Positions 21,121 to 31,059 of a stretch of DNA of 64,000 nt are shown in pieces. This DNA is from Symbiodinium sp. CCMP2592 (lineage: Eukaryota > Sar > Dinophyceae > Suessiales > Symbiodiniaceae): positions 662,001-726,000 of the forward strand of contig CAJNDT010003112.1 in assembly GCA_905221615.1 (NCBI GenBank). The letters are read 5' to 3'. Numbering within the stretch: position 1 is the stretch's first letter; the number at the start of each line of letters is the position of its first letter. A model generated the notes under the pieces. That model made no database searches. It was not told where the DNA came from and saw only the letters and a list, made by a program, of their open reading frames with translations. The position numbers and the translations under genes are program-made.

Positions 21121-21320
21121 GAGCACGCTTTTGTTGGTATTCCGGACGACGGATCCGGTGTGACCGAGGGTCGGTTCGGTGATGCCGGCGACAGTGATGC
21201 TGTGCGGCAGCAGTTAAACACTCTTCGGTAGATCAGTGCCGGACTGCAAAAAGTAGCAGCTGAGTTTGTGGGAGGTTCGGCAAGCAGTGGTGCATCCTGC
21301 GCAGCAGCGAGACCCAAATC
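21121..21320 (+). pseudogene. Decayed ninth RCC1-like repeat and former C-terminus
   Basis: In the +1 frame just after the stop of the RCC1-like gene one reads HAFVGIPDDGSGVTEG, then GDAGDSDAVRQQLNTLR and a TAG. Against the repeat consensus, about two bases are missing at the junction (CAGATT..TAGTGAGCAC). That deletion moves the frame and creates the present stop. Beyond the second stop the frame continues open for about 50 codons. Confidence 0.6.
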
Positions 21321-21793
21321 ATGGTGGGATAGCTTCGTCCTTTGGTTATTGAGGGTTTACGGCGTACCTCGAGTGATTCGTCTGTTTAAGCACCTTCGAC
21401 CCTGAACCTTGAATCTTCAAGTCTTAATCCCAATTTAAGATCTCAAACCCAAAGCGCCCCTGATCCCAAATGGAACCCTTCTAGAGTCCATAGACAAACA
21501 TCATAAGAACCTCGGAAAGCCATCTAAACCCCGAAAAGACCAAACCCCCAAGAATCCCAACCCCAACTGCTTGGGCAGGCAGCAGTCAATCCTCCAGTAA
21601 GCGGGATTTGTTGTTGGGGTTGGATGATTCTGCAGGCCGAACCTGTCTATATAAACTTAAATTCTATACTGATTTATGTCGTAACCGGCTGAGGATCCAG
21701 TGCTCAGATTGTTCAATGTCGGATGGCGGAGGAAGGGAGTCTTGAATCCGAGTGCCCAGAAGGCACCCCTGGAATCCCAAAAACCCATAAAGG

Positions 21794-21898
21794 GAACTCC
21801 AGAAAGTTGGAATATGGATTAATGGTAGGATCCCCTATAATTTACTTTAAAGGGGTTACGATAATGATATTCCAACTTTCTAGCTTATACTGTACTCC
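21794..21898. mobile_element. Hairpin MITE, family CCAGAAAGTTGG, inverted copy
   Basis: It has the same arms as at 6891 and 18594, but the loop (GGTAGGATCCCCTATAATTT) is reverse-complemented. The element therefore inserted in the other orientation. Confidence 0.65.
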
Positions 21899-22590
21899 CA
21901 GAATCCCAAGATCCCCCCAACTCAGCAAGCAAACCCTAGGGATCTAAGGACTCATGTATGAAGGCTTCTGGGCCCAAAAGACCATACTATGTAAGGCTTT
22001 TGGGCTATTTTGATCCCTAGGGAAAATGCCAAACATTCGCTCCAGCATGTATCTCCTTCTTCGTTGAGAGTTCCATGAGAGTTGGTGAGTAAGTTAAACG
22101 GAGGTTCTGTAGTTTAAGCGGTTCCTTGAGTTATGCAACGGTTCTTTCGGGATTTAGGGGTTTTGTGTGTTTAGATCCACGGCTTTGGTCTGAGGCTCTG
22201 TGCTCAGGGCTTTAAGTTCAGGGTTCGCCGAATTTCTCAGTCCTATTTCGATTCTTCAGCCGAGTTTATCCACCACCAAAGTTAAGGGTGTGGGGATTTA
22301 CGGCTTGGGCTAAGCCCGTAACCCGGGCTCACGAGACTTATATGGAACGTAGGGGCTTCAAGATCTAGGACAGAGGGTATGATGGGCATACTAACGCACA
22401 AATGCAAGGCCATTGGGGATGCCATGCGAAGACCCGTACAGTAGAACGGTTAAAGGAACACTTATTGATGCCGTCGCATATTAAACACTGAAAATGACAC
22501 GAGACTCCGGAAAACCAACAAGAACCCTGTGCTATAGCCCCTTCTGAACCCCGATACCATTACACACGACTGTATGATTTGACTGCTGAG

Positions 22591-22613
22591 GCTTTCCACA
22601 TCATCCAGCTGTC
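22591..22613 (+). CDS. NCX 23-bp micro-exon
   Basis: The acceptor is gctgag and the donor is GC. It reads AFHIIQL plus two bases. Joined in phase to PWKVVFAF it matches the length and pattern of DYVMHFL..FWKVLFAF. Confidence 0.6.
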
Positions 22614-22844
22614 GCGGCCTCGAATCGCTGTCTTCATGCGAAGTTCAGAGCTCTAGAAATGGTGTTCTTGTACGGGTTCAGGGTTAGGGAAAAGCTTTTC
22701 ACAGTGTTATTTGCATTTAACAGCCAAAGTTACTTGTGAAGTCGGCGTCTTGTCAAAAAGACGAAAGCCCTTGCAACGGGAAGTTGCCTCCAAGCCCTAA
22801 AACCTTAAACTCTAAACTATCCCAAATCCTGGCCCCTACTCAAG

Positions 22845-22949
22845 CCCTAAAGGTGCATGTACTCATATGTTACACTGGCCTTAAAGTACTCCCTATATAG
22901 GTACATTGGGCCCAAGGTATATGCTATATGGGTACATGGATCCTTAGGG
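22845..22949. mobile_element. Hairpin MITE, family CCTAAGGGTCCATGTA
   Basis: The arms are CCCTAAAGGTGCATGTAC and GGTACATGGATCCTTAGGG. Relatives are at 52238, 55871 and 62853. Confidence 0.65.
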
Positions 22950-22990
22950 CAAGTTGGGTCTGAGGCGAGTTGGAGGTTAGTTCGAGTCAA

Positions 22991-23089
22991 GCTCTACCCA
23001 AAGGCCCCAAAGTAGTTCCTTTTGGAGTTTCATATATAGAATCCTATAAGGTAATCCCAAAAAGGAACTACTTTGGGGCCTCTGGGTAG
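22991..23089. mobile_element. Hairpin MITE, family GGCTCC (intron type of the RCC1 gene)
   Basis: The left tip GCTCTACCCAAAGGCCCC and the right tip GGGGCCTCTGGGTAG resemble the proven intron at 19834-19930, including GC and AG at the ends. It lies in an exchanger intron. Confidence 0.75.
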
Positions 23090-23398
23090 GCCCCTAAAAA
23101 ACTGGACGCATTCCCTCAGGCACCGTAACTACGCCAAACCCTGATTCCTAAGTTCCAACACCCGACACTCAGCAATAGATGAAAAGCAAGCGTCCATGTA
23201 AAGCTCTTTTCATGGAGATGTGTGACAGAGATGCTGCTGAATTGGAGAGACCAAACCTTAAAGCCCTAAACCCCTAGATAGATCGACTGCCTAAAGCCCA
23301 AAACCCCCTTAAGCCCAACATCCCCTAAAGCCCAAAACCCACAACCCTAAACTCGTAAACCCGAAAGCCGTAAGCCCAGCAGCTCTGCCAAAGCCGAG

Positions 23399-23448
23399 GC
23401 CATGGAAAGTCGTCTTCGCCTTCATTCCACCGACGGACTACTGCGGAG
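23399..23448 (+). CDS. NCX exon: PPT-Y motif, TM6
   Basis: It reads PWKVVFAFIPPTDYCG, a near-exact family motif (FWKVLFAFVPPTEY). The donor is GC, leaving one base that completes a Gly codon with the next exon. The acceptor giving the right phase is cgag at 23397-23398. Confidence 0.88.
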
Positions 23449-23582
23449 GCCGTCGTTTTGTCGGGCTTTGTCGACGGTTTTTGGCCTTTAGGGCTTAGGG
23501 TTTTCATCGGGTTTCGGGTTTGGGGTCTGCCATCCGTGAGCTTCAAAGACCTTCTGCAACAGGCGATAACTAGACAGATATT

Positions 23583-23674
23583 ACCAAAAGGGTCCACGTA
23601 CCATTATAGTAGGCTCTTGGTCGATGTTTCGGCCCCCGAAGTATATCCTATACTGTTACTTGAACCCTTTGGTT
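23583..23674. mobile_element. Hairpin MITE, family CCAAAGGGTCC
   Basis: The arms are ACCAAAAGGGTCC and GAACCCTTTGGTT, with a diverged interior. Confidence 0.5.
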
Positions 23675-23867
23675 CATACGGGTAGATGACCGACGTATTT
23701 TGTGACAATGGTTTGGTCCTATACAGTCTTTGAATACAGAAGCAATTCTTCAGGCTTGTAATCCTTATCGAGTGTTGGCCCCAAGCCCTATAAAACCCCT
23801 GAAGGAACTCGTAGATTCCGTAGAGGCCACCCCTTGAATAGCCTTCAAAGAGCCCGCAAGAGAAGCA

Positions 23868-23976
23868 TGCAGAAGCTTAGGCCCAATGACGACCTTAAAT
23901 AAAGCTCTACCAGCCCCACACAAGGAGCCGCAGTGTTGCAGCTGCTTTGTGCACAAACGTGTATGTAGGTATCTAC

Positions 23977-24020
<44 letters not shown>

Positions 24021-24024
24021 ATAA

Positions 24025-24059
<35 letters not shown>

Positions 24060-24114
24060 TGTATGTATGTATGTATGTATGTATGTGTGTGTGTAGATAG
24101 ATGTGTAGATATGC

Positions 24115-24145
<31 letters not shown>

Positions 24146-24279
24146 CATAAGAGAAGCATGCAGAACCTTAGGCCCAATGAAGACCTGAAATAAAGCTCTA
24201 CCAGCCCCACACAAGGAGCCGCAGTGTTGCAGCTGCTTTGTGCACAAACGTGTATGTAGGTATCTACATATGTATCTAC

Positions 24280-24317
<38 letters not shown>

Positions 24318-24412
24318 ATGTACGTATGTATGTATGTATGTATGTATGTGTGCGTGTAGATAGATGTGTAGATATGCATGTATATATATATATATATATA
24401 TACACACACATA
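23868..24412. repeat. Tandem duplication of a ~280-bp block with TA and GTAT microsatellites
   Basis: The block GAGAAGCATGCAGAA...GTGCACAAACGTGTATG followed by TA, GTAT and GATA runs occurs at 23868 and again at 24150. The non-repetitive 110-bp part is nearly identical in both. Confidence 0.9.
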
Positions 24413-24580
24413 AACAGGTATGTACAGACTACTAGTCTATATATACATATCTACTATAATAAACTTGGGCCTTAGAGTTCCTCCAACTGTTGCATCGCGC
24501 AGTGTTGCACTGATAACCCGCAAGTTCAGGGTGTAAGTAGGTTGTGTGGTCTCGTCTCGGCTCCCCATTCCTGTGTAACG

Positions 24581-24687
24581 TAGGGGCCTCGATAATTGGA
24601 ATAGGGTTTTGGGGTATACTATAATTACTATAAATACAACAAGGAGCCCCAAACTAGGATTGGTAGTTTATTTAGGGCCCTTTAGTA
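24581..24687. mobile_element. Hairpin MITE, family TAGGGGCCTAAA, inverted copy
   Basis: It starts TAGGGGCCTCGATAATTGG and ends TTTATTTAGGGCCCTTTA. The interior GGTTTTGGGGTATACTAT is the reverse of the other copies. Confidence 0.55.
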
Positions 24688-24950
24688 TCCCGATTCGCGT
24701 TTTAAGTTGCCTCGTTCAGTTTCGCTGTTTGGGACTAGAGGTTTAGTGAAGTGGTGTTGAGGGCTGACACAGCTACGGGCCCCGATGTAGCATTCGTATA
24801 GACCCGCAGATTGAAAAGAACTGCTTGAGAAAATCGCGTAGTGAGCCTTGTAGAACCCTTACAGTAGCCCGTAAGGTGAACAGGAACCCCGCCCCTTCCA
24901 ACTCCTATTCACCCATTCTTGAGAAGCCCGAAGATCCTCTTGCTGCACAG

Positions 24951-24986
24951 GTTGGGTTTGCTTCTGCTGCTCGCTGATAGCCATCG
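24951..24986 (+). CDS. NCX exon: TM helix
   Basis: This is a 36-bp exon, acceptor gcacag, donor GC. It reads GWVCFCCSLIAI and joins in phase 1 on both sides to DYCG upstream and GLVTAV downstream. This is the family pattern GW.CF...L..IG..TA. Confidence 0.88.
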
Positions 24987-25586
24987 GCCAGCCTCTCAGA
25001 GATTGTTTGTCAAGTTGGCGTTGTAGTCGAAGTAATAAGCGTGAATCTTCTGGGGTTCAAAGAGCCAATTTTCCGCTGAGCGATTTTCAAGTGGCCTGGC
25101 CGAAAGCAGGACATCCAGGTCGAAGCGGAGGTTAAGTCTAACGTCGTGTGGTCCTATGGTATAGAGTCGGTTTAGGGTTTAGGGTTTAGGGAGTTATAGA
25201 GCTGAGGTAACGATACTATGAGTGGCACAATGAAACTAGGGGCAAAACAAGCAGACGGGCAAGATGGGCAGCCAGTACAGGAACTAGTCGGTCCTAGTCA
25301 CAGGACTTTAAGGTTTGGAGTCCGTGTTTTCGGGTTGGGATTGGGATCTAAGCCTAGCAAGTAGTATCTGCCTCAAGCAGTTCGTCTCTGGAGGCAAAGG
25401 CTAGTATGGGTTGTTTGTTCTAGTTAGAGGGGCTTGTGGCTGGACAGACCACACGATAACTAATTACAAGAACCTCAGGAATCCAGGAAGCAGAGGAGCC
25501 GGAGAAGAAGATAATATGGACACCCAAGTCTCGGCATTTCGGTCACACAGAGCCATCATCGATCAATGCCGAATTTGATTGAAGAC

Positions 25587-25780
25587 CCCGAAGTGCAAGC
25601 TGGTCAAAGTAACGACAATCCTCTACCCGAGCTCTCCAGTGCTTCGGGACTCCTTCCAGAAAATGCCTTGCACCGGAGACCGCGATCACCGATCAACAGA
25701 CGGTGCACACTTTCCCGGCCGAGCTGTGCAAAGCCATCACAAGTGCCGTAATCGAGCGGCGGATGCAAGATTTGCCGTAG
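25587..25780 (+). pseudogene. Possible Ty1/copia-like polyprotein relic
   Basis: Two frames together give a protein-like text: LVKVTTILYPSSPVLRDSF then MPCTGDRDH in one frame, and HTFPAELCKAITSAVIERR to a stop at 25780 in another. The MPCTGD..H and (Y/F)P.ELC.AI patterns remind me of copia-type polyproteins of dinoflagellates. At least one frameshift separates them. It lies in an exchanger intron. Recognition is from memory of the pattern only. Confidence 0.35.
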
Positions 25781-26134
25781 TTTAGTCACTGTGGCAAGCC
25801 CAGGAAAGGTAAGGCTGGGGCGTAAATCTTCTACGAAGGACTATGGTGGCTGTCGCTTCAGGTTCTGGAGCGAGTGTATGACCCTAAACCTTGTAAAGCC
25901 TGAACCGTTCGATTCGGGGATCAAGATATAACATTCAGGGCGCACATTGAGATACACCACTTTTTCACTAGTTCCTTGAATCTATCCTAAAGGCTGGCCC
26001 TTAGGCCTAAGTTCTAAACCCCAAACGATACCGACAAAAAGGACCTTCCTAAACCCGGCATATTACCCTTGCCGACGAACCTGCAATCTGCTGCGTGCCC
26101 TCCCTGCCGACTTTGCTGCGTATAGTATGTTTGA

Positions 26135-26237
26135 TACTGCTGATGGACAAAATCCTGCATGACTTTAAGGACCCTAAATTATGGGCATTATTGCATATTC
26201 CTTGTAATGGGTACTGCGGATTTTGTCCATCAACAGT
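26135..26237. mobile_element. Hairpin MITE, family TTGATGAT..AATCCTGCAT
   Basis: The arms are GCTGATGGACAAAATCC and GGATTTTGTCCATCAACAG. The right tip has a CAG. Copies: 36508, 50283, 61107, 61860. Confidence 0.7.
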
Positions 26238-26468
26238 CCTCAGCCCCTAGAACCTAAAACCTAAATAGCCATGGGAGCCTATAAAGCTTTGGTGAAGTTT
26301 CGGGGTTCGCGGTTCAGCATTTCAGATTGTAGTGCTTAGAGCTTAGCGTTGTGGGATTCAGGATGTTGGGCCCTCGATGATCTGCAATATTCAAGCCGTT
26401 CGGGCTTCGGGTTCAGAAGGTCGAAGGTTTACAGTACTAGTTGAGTACGTACCTGGACCCTTTCAAAG

Positions 26469-26600
26469 ACAGCAGAGCTCTTTAACGCCCTTATAAAACC
26501 GACAAGAGCCCTTATAAAAATCAGCCTTTTAAAGATAGTAGAACTCTTTAGCGCCCTTGTAAAACCGACAAGAGCCCTTATAGGGGTCAGCGACCATCGG
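26469..26600. repeat. 66-bp tandem duplication
   Basis: Two copies of CTCTTTAACGCCCTTATAAA...GACAAGAGCCCTTATA with few changes. Confidence 0.8.
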
Positions 26601-26644
26601 AGTTCGGAGCTGACTTCGTCGTGCAACGATAGTCGCAACGATAT

Positions 26645-26746
26645 GAGAGTTTCCGAGTATTCGGGTACCTCATTTTAGGGTCCTTATAATGAGGATCCTA
26701 CTATTTAGGGTAGTATGTTAGGGTCCCTTATTTTCGGAAACTCCCA
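26645..26746. mobile_element. Hairpin MITE, family GTTTCCGA
   Basis: The arms are GAGTTTCCGAGTATTCGGG and TTTTCGGAAACTCCCA. Central GGATCCTACTATTTAGGG as in its sisters. Confidence 0.7.
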
Positions 26747-26919
26747 TATTCAGGTGACTGGTACAGGGCGTACCCACCACAAGCACACACTGATGTAGAG
26801 CCCTATACGACCCCTATATAATCAAAATAGACGCTGCTCTGTGCTACACCTCTCTAGCCCCCCCCCCTCCCACCCCTCAGAAATGAAGCACAACACACAA
26901 CACGAATGATCCGTTTCAG

Positions 26920-26981
26920 GCCTCGTCACGGCTGTGATCGGTGACGTCGCCGCGATATTCGGATGCTGTCTTGGTATCAAA
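26920..26981 (+). CDS. NCX exon: start of alpha-2 repeat
   Basis: The acceptor is gtttcag and the donor is GC. It reads LVTAVIGDVAAIFGCCLGIK, the conserved helix with the family TA.I.D.AS.FGC..GLK pattern. Phase 0 out to AMGTAIT. Confidence 0.9.
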
Positions 26982-27339
26982 GCCGGGGGCCTCGGTTCAG
27001 GCCGGGGGTTGTAAGGTCTGGGGTAAGCGTTTCGGGTAAGCTTCGGCTTTATAGCCCAAACGTACTTAAGTACACGTGTGTGTAGCACCTCAAAGCTGGA
27101 CAACTGCCAACTTGTAGGGTTGACTTTCTTCAGGCCATGGAACTCAGTGACTAGGTTTGTTGCGAACCGAAGGTCTCTAAACCCTTAACCCTAACTATAG
27201 TGTGTCCGTGGCAGGAAGGATCCTAAGCCCCACACGGCCCAAACCACTAATAGTTTTCCTGTGAGCCGGGCCCCGCTTACGAGCAACGAGCCCTATGATA
27301 TGATATGATATGATCTCGGAGAATGTCGATCTCGGAGGA

Positions 27340-27342
27340 TGC

Positions 27343-27426
<84 letters not shown>

Positions 27427-27452
27427 GACAGATAGATAGATAGATAGATAGG
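27340..27452. repeat. TC, TA and TAGA microsatellites
   Basis: TC then TA then TC then GATA runs in one block. Confidence 0.9.
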
Positions 27453-27814
27453 GTCTCAAAATTTGGAGCCGTGCCACCTAATCTCGTTAGGTTGAAACAT
27501 GGGACACTGGCCTGGTCCCTAAATAGATGCTTATTGTGAGCCTGGAGGTCAATAGTAGTCCGAAACAACACAACGAACCATAACAGGGATCTACAAAAAC
27601 AAGATGCTTCCCGTGATCGCAAAAAATGGGTCGTCCATTTTTCTGAAGTCCTAAGCCCACACCCAGAAGCAATGAACTCCGAGCCCGATAATCTCTAAAC
27701 CTTATCGATACCACACTCCCTAATACAAAGGACAGGAATCCTGGTAGGAACCCAAACCCTCCCCAAACACTAGATGCCTAAACCCCTAAAAAGCCTAAAC
27801 CCTAAACCGCCAAG

Positions 27815-27848
27815 GCCATGGGCACCGCCATCACCTTCGTCGCTCTTG
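27815..27848 (+). CDS. NCX exon: alpha-2 TAITFVALG
   Basis: The acceptor is gccaag and the donor is GT. It reads AMGTAITFVAL plus one base, which the next exon completes to Gly. This is the conserved alpha-2 helix entering the GTS.PDT ion-binding motif. Confidence 0.9.
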
Positions 27849-28552
27849 GTTCGCTCGGCGTTGTTCTTCGTGAAGCTTTGTTCTGCAGTTTAGGGTTTAG
27901 GGCTTCAGGGTTCAGGGTTTAAGGTTTAGTTGCAGGCTCTTTACCCCGATTGGAACACAGACGGCTGATACGAACAATTAGACTAGTGACTAGGGTTTAC
28001 GGGGCTTCTATATAGCGACAATGCATGAACCTGCAGGGTGTGTTCTGCAGCCACGGACAACCTGTGGAACGTTTGTGTCAACCGTAAACTTTGCAAGGCT
28101 GATTTTGCCTTAACTGAGCTGCGTTTGGATTGGGCCGGCTACAAAATCGCGAAACCGATGCGTTAACAAACAGCGGTTCAGGAATTTAGGGTTTTGCAGG
28201 GTGGTTTAGGGTCAGGGTTACTAAATTTGACAAGCTACGGGGTCCGGGGTTGTTTAAGTGGGTTCTGTACAGACTCTATGGGGGGTCTTATGATCAAGGG
28301 TTCCCCATGTAACATTGACTTTTGCCTTGAGAGATAATATTTTAGGATCCCTTGAAAGGCCTAAGTAAATTCAAAGAGTGTCCTAAAATCCCCTAAAGCC
28401 CGGAGCATCCCTTAACCCTCTAGAAGGTTCATGAATTCCTAAATCCCTAAACCCTAAACATCCCTAAACCTCCACAGAAGGTTCATGAGTTCTTCAAAGG
28501 GAACTCCGCAGGGAACCCCTTCCATCAGCCTCGAGCTCTAAACCCTTAAGAG

Positions 28553-28652
28553 CTTCGGTTTAGGGTTTAGGGTTTAGGGGTTTAGGGGTTTAGGGGTTTA
28601 GGGTTTAGGGTTTTAGGGTTTAGGGGTTTAGGGTTTAGGTTTCAAGAGCTTC
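28553..28652. repeat. TTTAGGG array
   Basis: About 13 units of TTTAGGG and TTTAGGGG in an exchanger intron. Confidence 0.85.
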
Positions 28653-28821
28653 AACCCAAAACCCCAAGTTATGAGCCCGAAGTCCTATAGCTGGAACCCC
28701 CAAAAACCTCTACAAACCCTCGATTCCTTTAAGAATTCCTTCAAGGGTTCCTTCGAAGAGGATCCTCTAAGTGATCCTTTGTTGCATGATTATAACGGTT
28801 CCCTTAGGGTGACCATGGCAG

Positions 28822-28877
28822 GTACGTCGCTTCCCGACACCTTTGCTTCGAAAACAGCGGCGCAACAGGATCCACAC
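28822..28877 (+). CDS. NCX exon: alpha-2 GTSLPDTFASK
   Basis: The acceptor is atggcag and the donor is GC after CCACAC. It reads TSLPDTFASKTAAQQDPH. The Ser, Pro and Asp of the family's ion-binding motif are present. Phase 0 out to ADASVGN. Confidence 0.92.
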
Positions 28878-29429
28878 GCCTGGCACCCCAATAATGGGTT
28901 TAGGGCTTAAGGCAACCCGAGAACCCAGGCCTTTAGGGTTTGAGGGTTTAGGCTTCAAGAGATTAAGGGTCTAAGGGTATGAGGGTCTAGGGGTTTAGGA
29001 TGGTTTAGGCCTTAGGTCTTGCAGTTGTATGCTTTTGGGGGTTTGGGCTTCATTGTGACTGTGGAAAAGAAGATGCTCATTCTTTATGCTTTTGCTCCCT
29101 GTTGTAGACGTGTTGGCTTATTAGTATCACTTCTCAACTGGGCTTCAGTCGCGGTGCTAGAGATATGCGCTTGCATGTGTGGTTTTCTTGATCATCTTCC
29201 AGGCCTGGCGCAGTCTGCAGTTTCTCAGAGTTCAGAGTTTAGGGGTTTAGGAGTTTAGGGGTTTACGGGTTTAGGGGTGTAGAGTTCTCCCTGGCAAGTT
29301 CCCCGGGCCATCCGGGACACAGGAGGATCCCTTCACTTTGCCGTGTTATGGAGATCTACTTGTAGAGGCCCCTTAAAAGGGTCCTATAAGGGTTACTATA
29401 AGGTATATCTATAAGGGTTACTATAATAA

Positions 29430-29539
29430 AGGGGCCTAAACACTTACCTGTACTATTGGGGGGGGGGGGGGTTCTTTAAACTTTATTATAATTTTGGTAT
29501 ATTGGGCCCCAAAACCCTATTCCAATTATGAAGGCCCCT
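29430..29539. mobile_element. Hairpin MITE, family TAGGGGCCTAAA
   Basis: It runs from AGGGGCCTAAACACTTACC to AATTATGAAGGCCCCT. It carries a run of about 14 G near the middle. Confidence 0.6.
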
Positions 29540-29854
29540 GCGTCACTTGTAACTAGAGGCCTTGCGGAGCTCCCATACAGGCCGATCTCTGCAACATGAG
29601 GGCTGGAAGGATGAAGGTTTTGGATTCGGTGGTTGCCCTGAACCTTCTTGATTTAGTGTAGCAGCGTATATGTCTGTGTAGGCAAGCCATGTATGTCTCC
29701 GTGTGTGTGTGTGTGTGTGTGCGCCTGTATGAGCTGAGCGATGTTTGTCATGTATACCACATGCGTACACACAGTGCAGCGCAGATACACATAGGCGTTG
29801 CATATATACATACACATAAATCTTTGCATGGGTAGGATGCAGTATACGTTTTGT

Positions 29855-30070
29855 TTTTCTACCTACCTGCCTGCCTACCTACACGTCTCGATCGATATAT
29901 CGCTCTATCGGTAGATCGGTACATCTATCCTTCTATCTATAAATCTATCGGTATATCGATTTATCTATCTATCTAGCTAGCTGCAACCCGTGTACCTATT
30001 TGACTATCGACTTGTCTTGCTATGTTTAACCATCTGCTTATCCGTCTCTCCCTCTATCTATCTGTGTGTC
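29855..30070. repeat. Degenerate CTAT/CTAC/CGAT tetranucleotide region
   Basis: Over 200 bases of imperfect tetranucleotide steps (CTACCTACC, ATCGATATATCG, CTATCTATC). A decaying microsatellite upstream of the exchanger exon at 30288. Confidence 0.75.
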
Positions 30071-30287
30071 AGATTGTCAATGTACAAATAACTGGCCGGT
30101 TCCTTACTTTCAATTTCTCTGAGGAGTAGAGAAATAGATTCCTAGCTTATCCGAAGAGAAGTCACAAAACCAAGGAGCCCTAAACCCACAACCTAAGCGC
30201 GAAAGGGCAGAAGGGACCCCATAGCCTCAACCCCTAAAGCCGGGAACCCCCAAGCAAGCCACGGCCACAGAATCATGCCCAACCCAG

Positions 30288-30357
30288 GCTGATGCCTCCG
30301 TCGGAAATGTCACCGGAAGCAACTCTGTGAACGTGTTCCTGGGGCTCGGCATGCTAT
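30288..30357 (+). CDS. NCX exon: alpha-2 GNVTGSNSVNVF
   Basis: The acceptor is aacccag. It reads ADASVGNVTGSNSVNVF then LGLGML; this is the most diagnostic motif of the gene. The donor GC at 30358 fits the next exon; an earlier GC at 30349 is possible. Confidence 0.92.
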
Positions 30358-31059
30358 GCGCCCGGAGAGGGTGTGGGGTTGCTTTCAGGGTAGAGGGTGC
30401 AATAGAGAGCTCGGAATAAAATCCTTGTTCGAGGTCCATTGTATAATCCAGCATTGACAGGTCGGTTGGTTAAGTTAGCTTCTTCTCGTGGTTCCCTCCT
30501 GTCTGCAGGACTGGACGAACCCTCACTCGACTCTACTTTAAGCTTTTTGAGCTCTGATCTGCCTTACACTTATAACGCACGACTACCCAACATGGCAGAC
30601 AAGAGAGCTACAGGTGGGCGTCTCCGATCCGCAACTTTGGCCCTGAGTACTCGCATCCCTTCGAAGCTGTAAGGCATCCTTTGCAAACCCTGCGCAAAGC
30701 TCTCTTAATCTTAAACCTTGCAAAACCCAAGACGGACCCCTGGAAGATGCTGCTTCTTGTCCATCACCTCCCTCAACCTACCTGGACCCCAAAAGTATTT
30801 AGAGTAATAGCCTTTTATAGGTTTTGGGCTATGATTTTACCTGCTTTTGGGGGTTTAGGTAAACCCTCATCGATCTACACCCTGAGTTCTGAAACATGGC
30901 TTCAAGAAGCCCCCAGTATGGACGAGGCCTTGGACAATTGGTGCCATCTATTGGACGCTTGGGACGACGCAGGAATGGAGGCTACCCTTCCTTCCGCGTT
31001 TGCGACTTTGCACAGGAATCATTCCGGTTCGAAGGTAGAGTGGAAGGGGTTAGGGCGAT

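Noticed and set aside
19836..21317. 493-codon open frame on the minus strand opposite the RCC1-like gene, plus a 281-codon one
   Set aside because: They are mirror images of a tandem repeat whose units lack stops in these frames. The plus-strand frame has the conserved family motif, the antisense frames have none.
23765..24411. Long open frames over the TA/GTAT duplication
   Set aside because: Microsatellite translation (YIYIYI, THTYIH). No protein signal outside the repeat.
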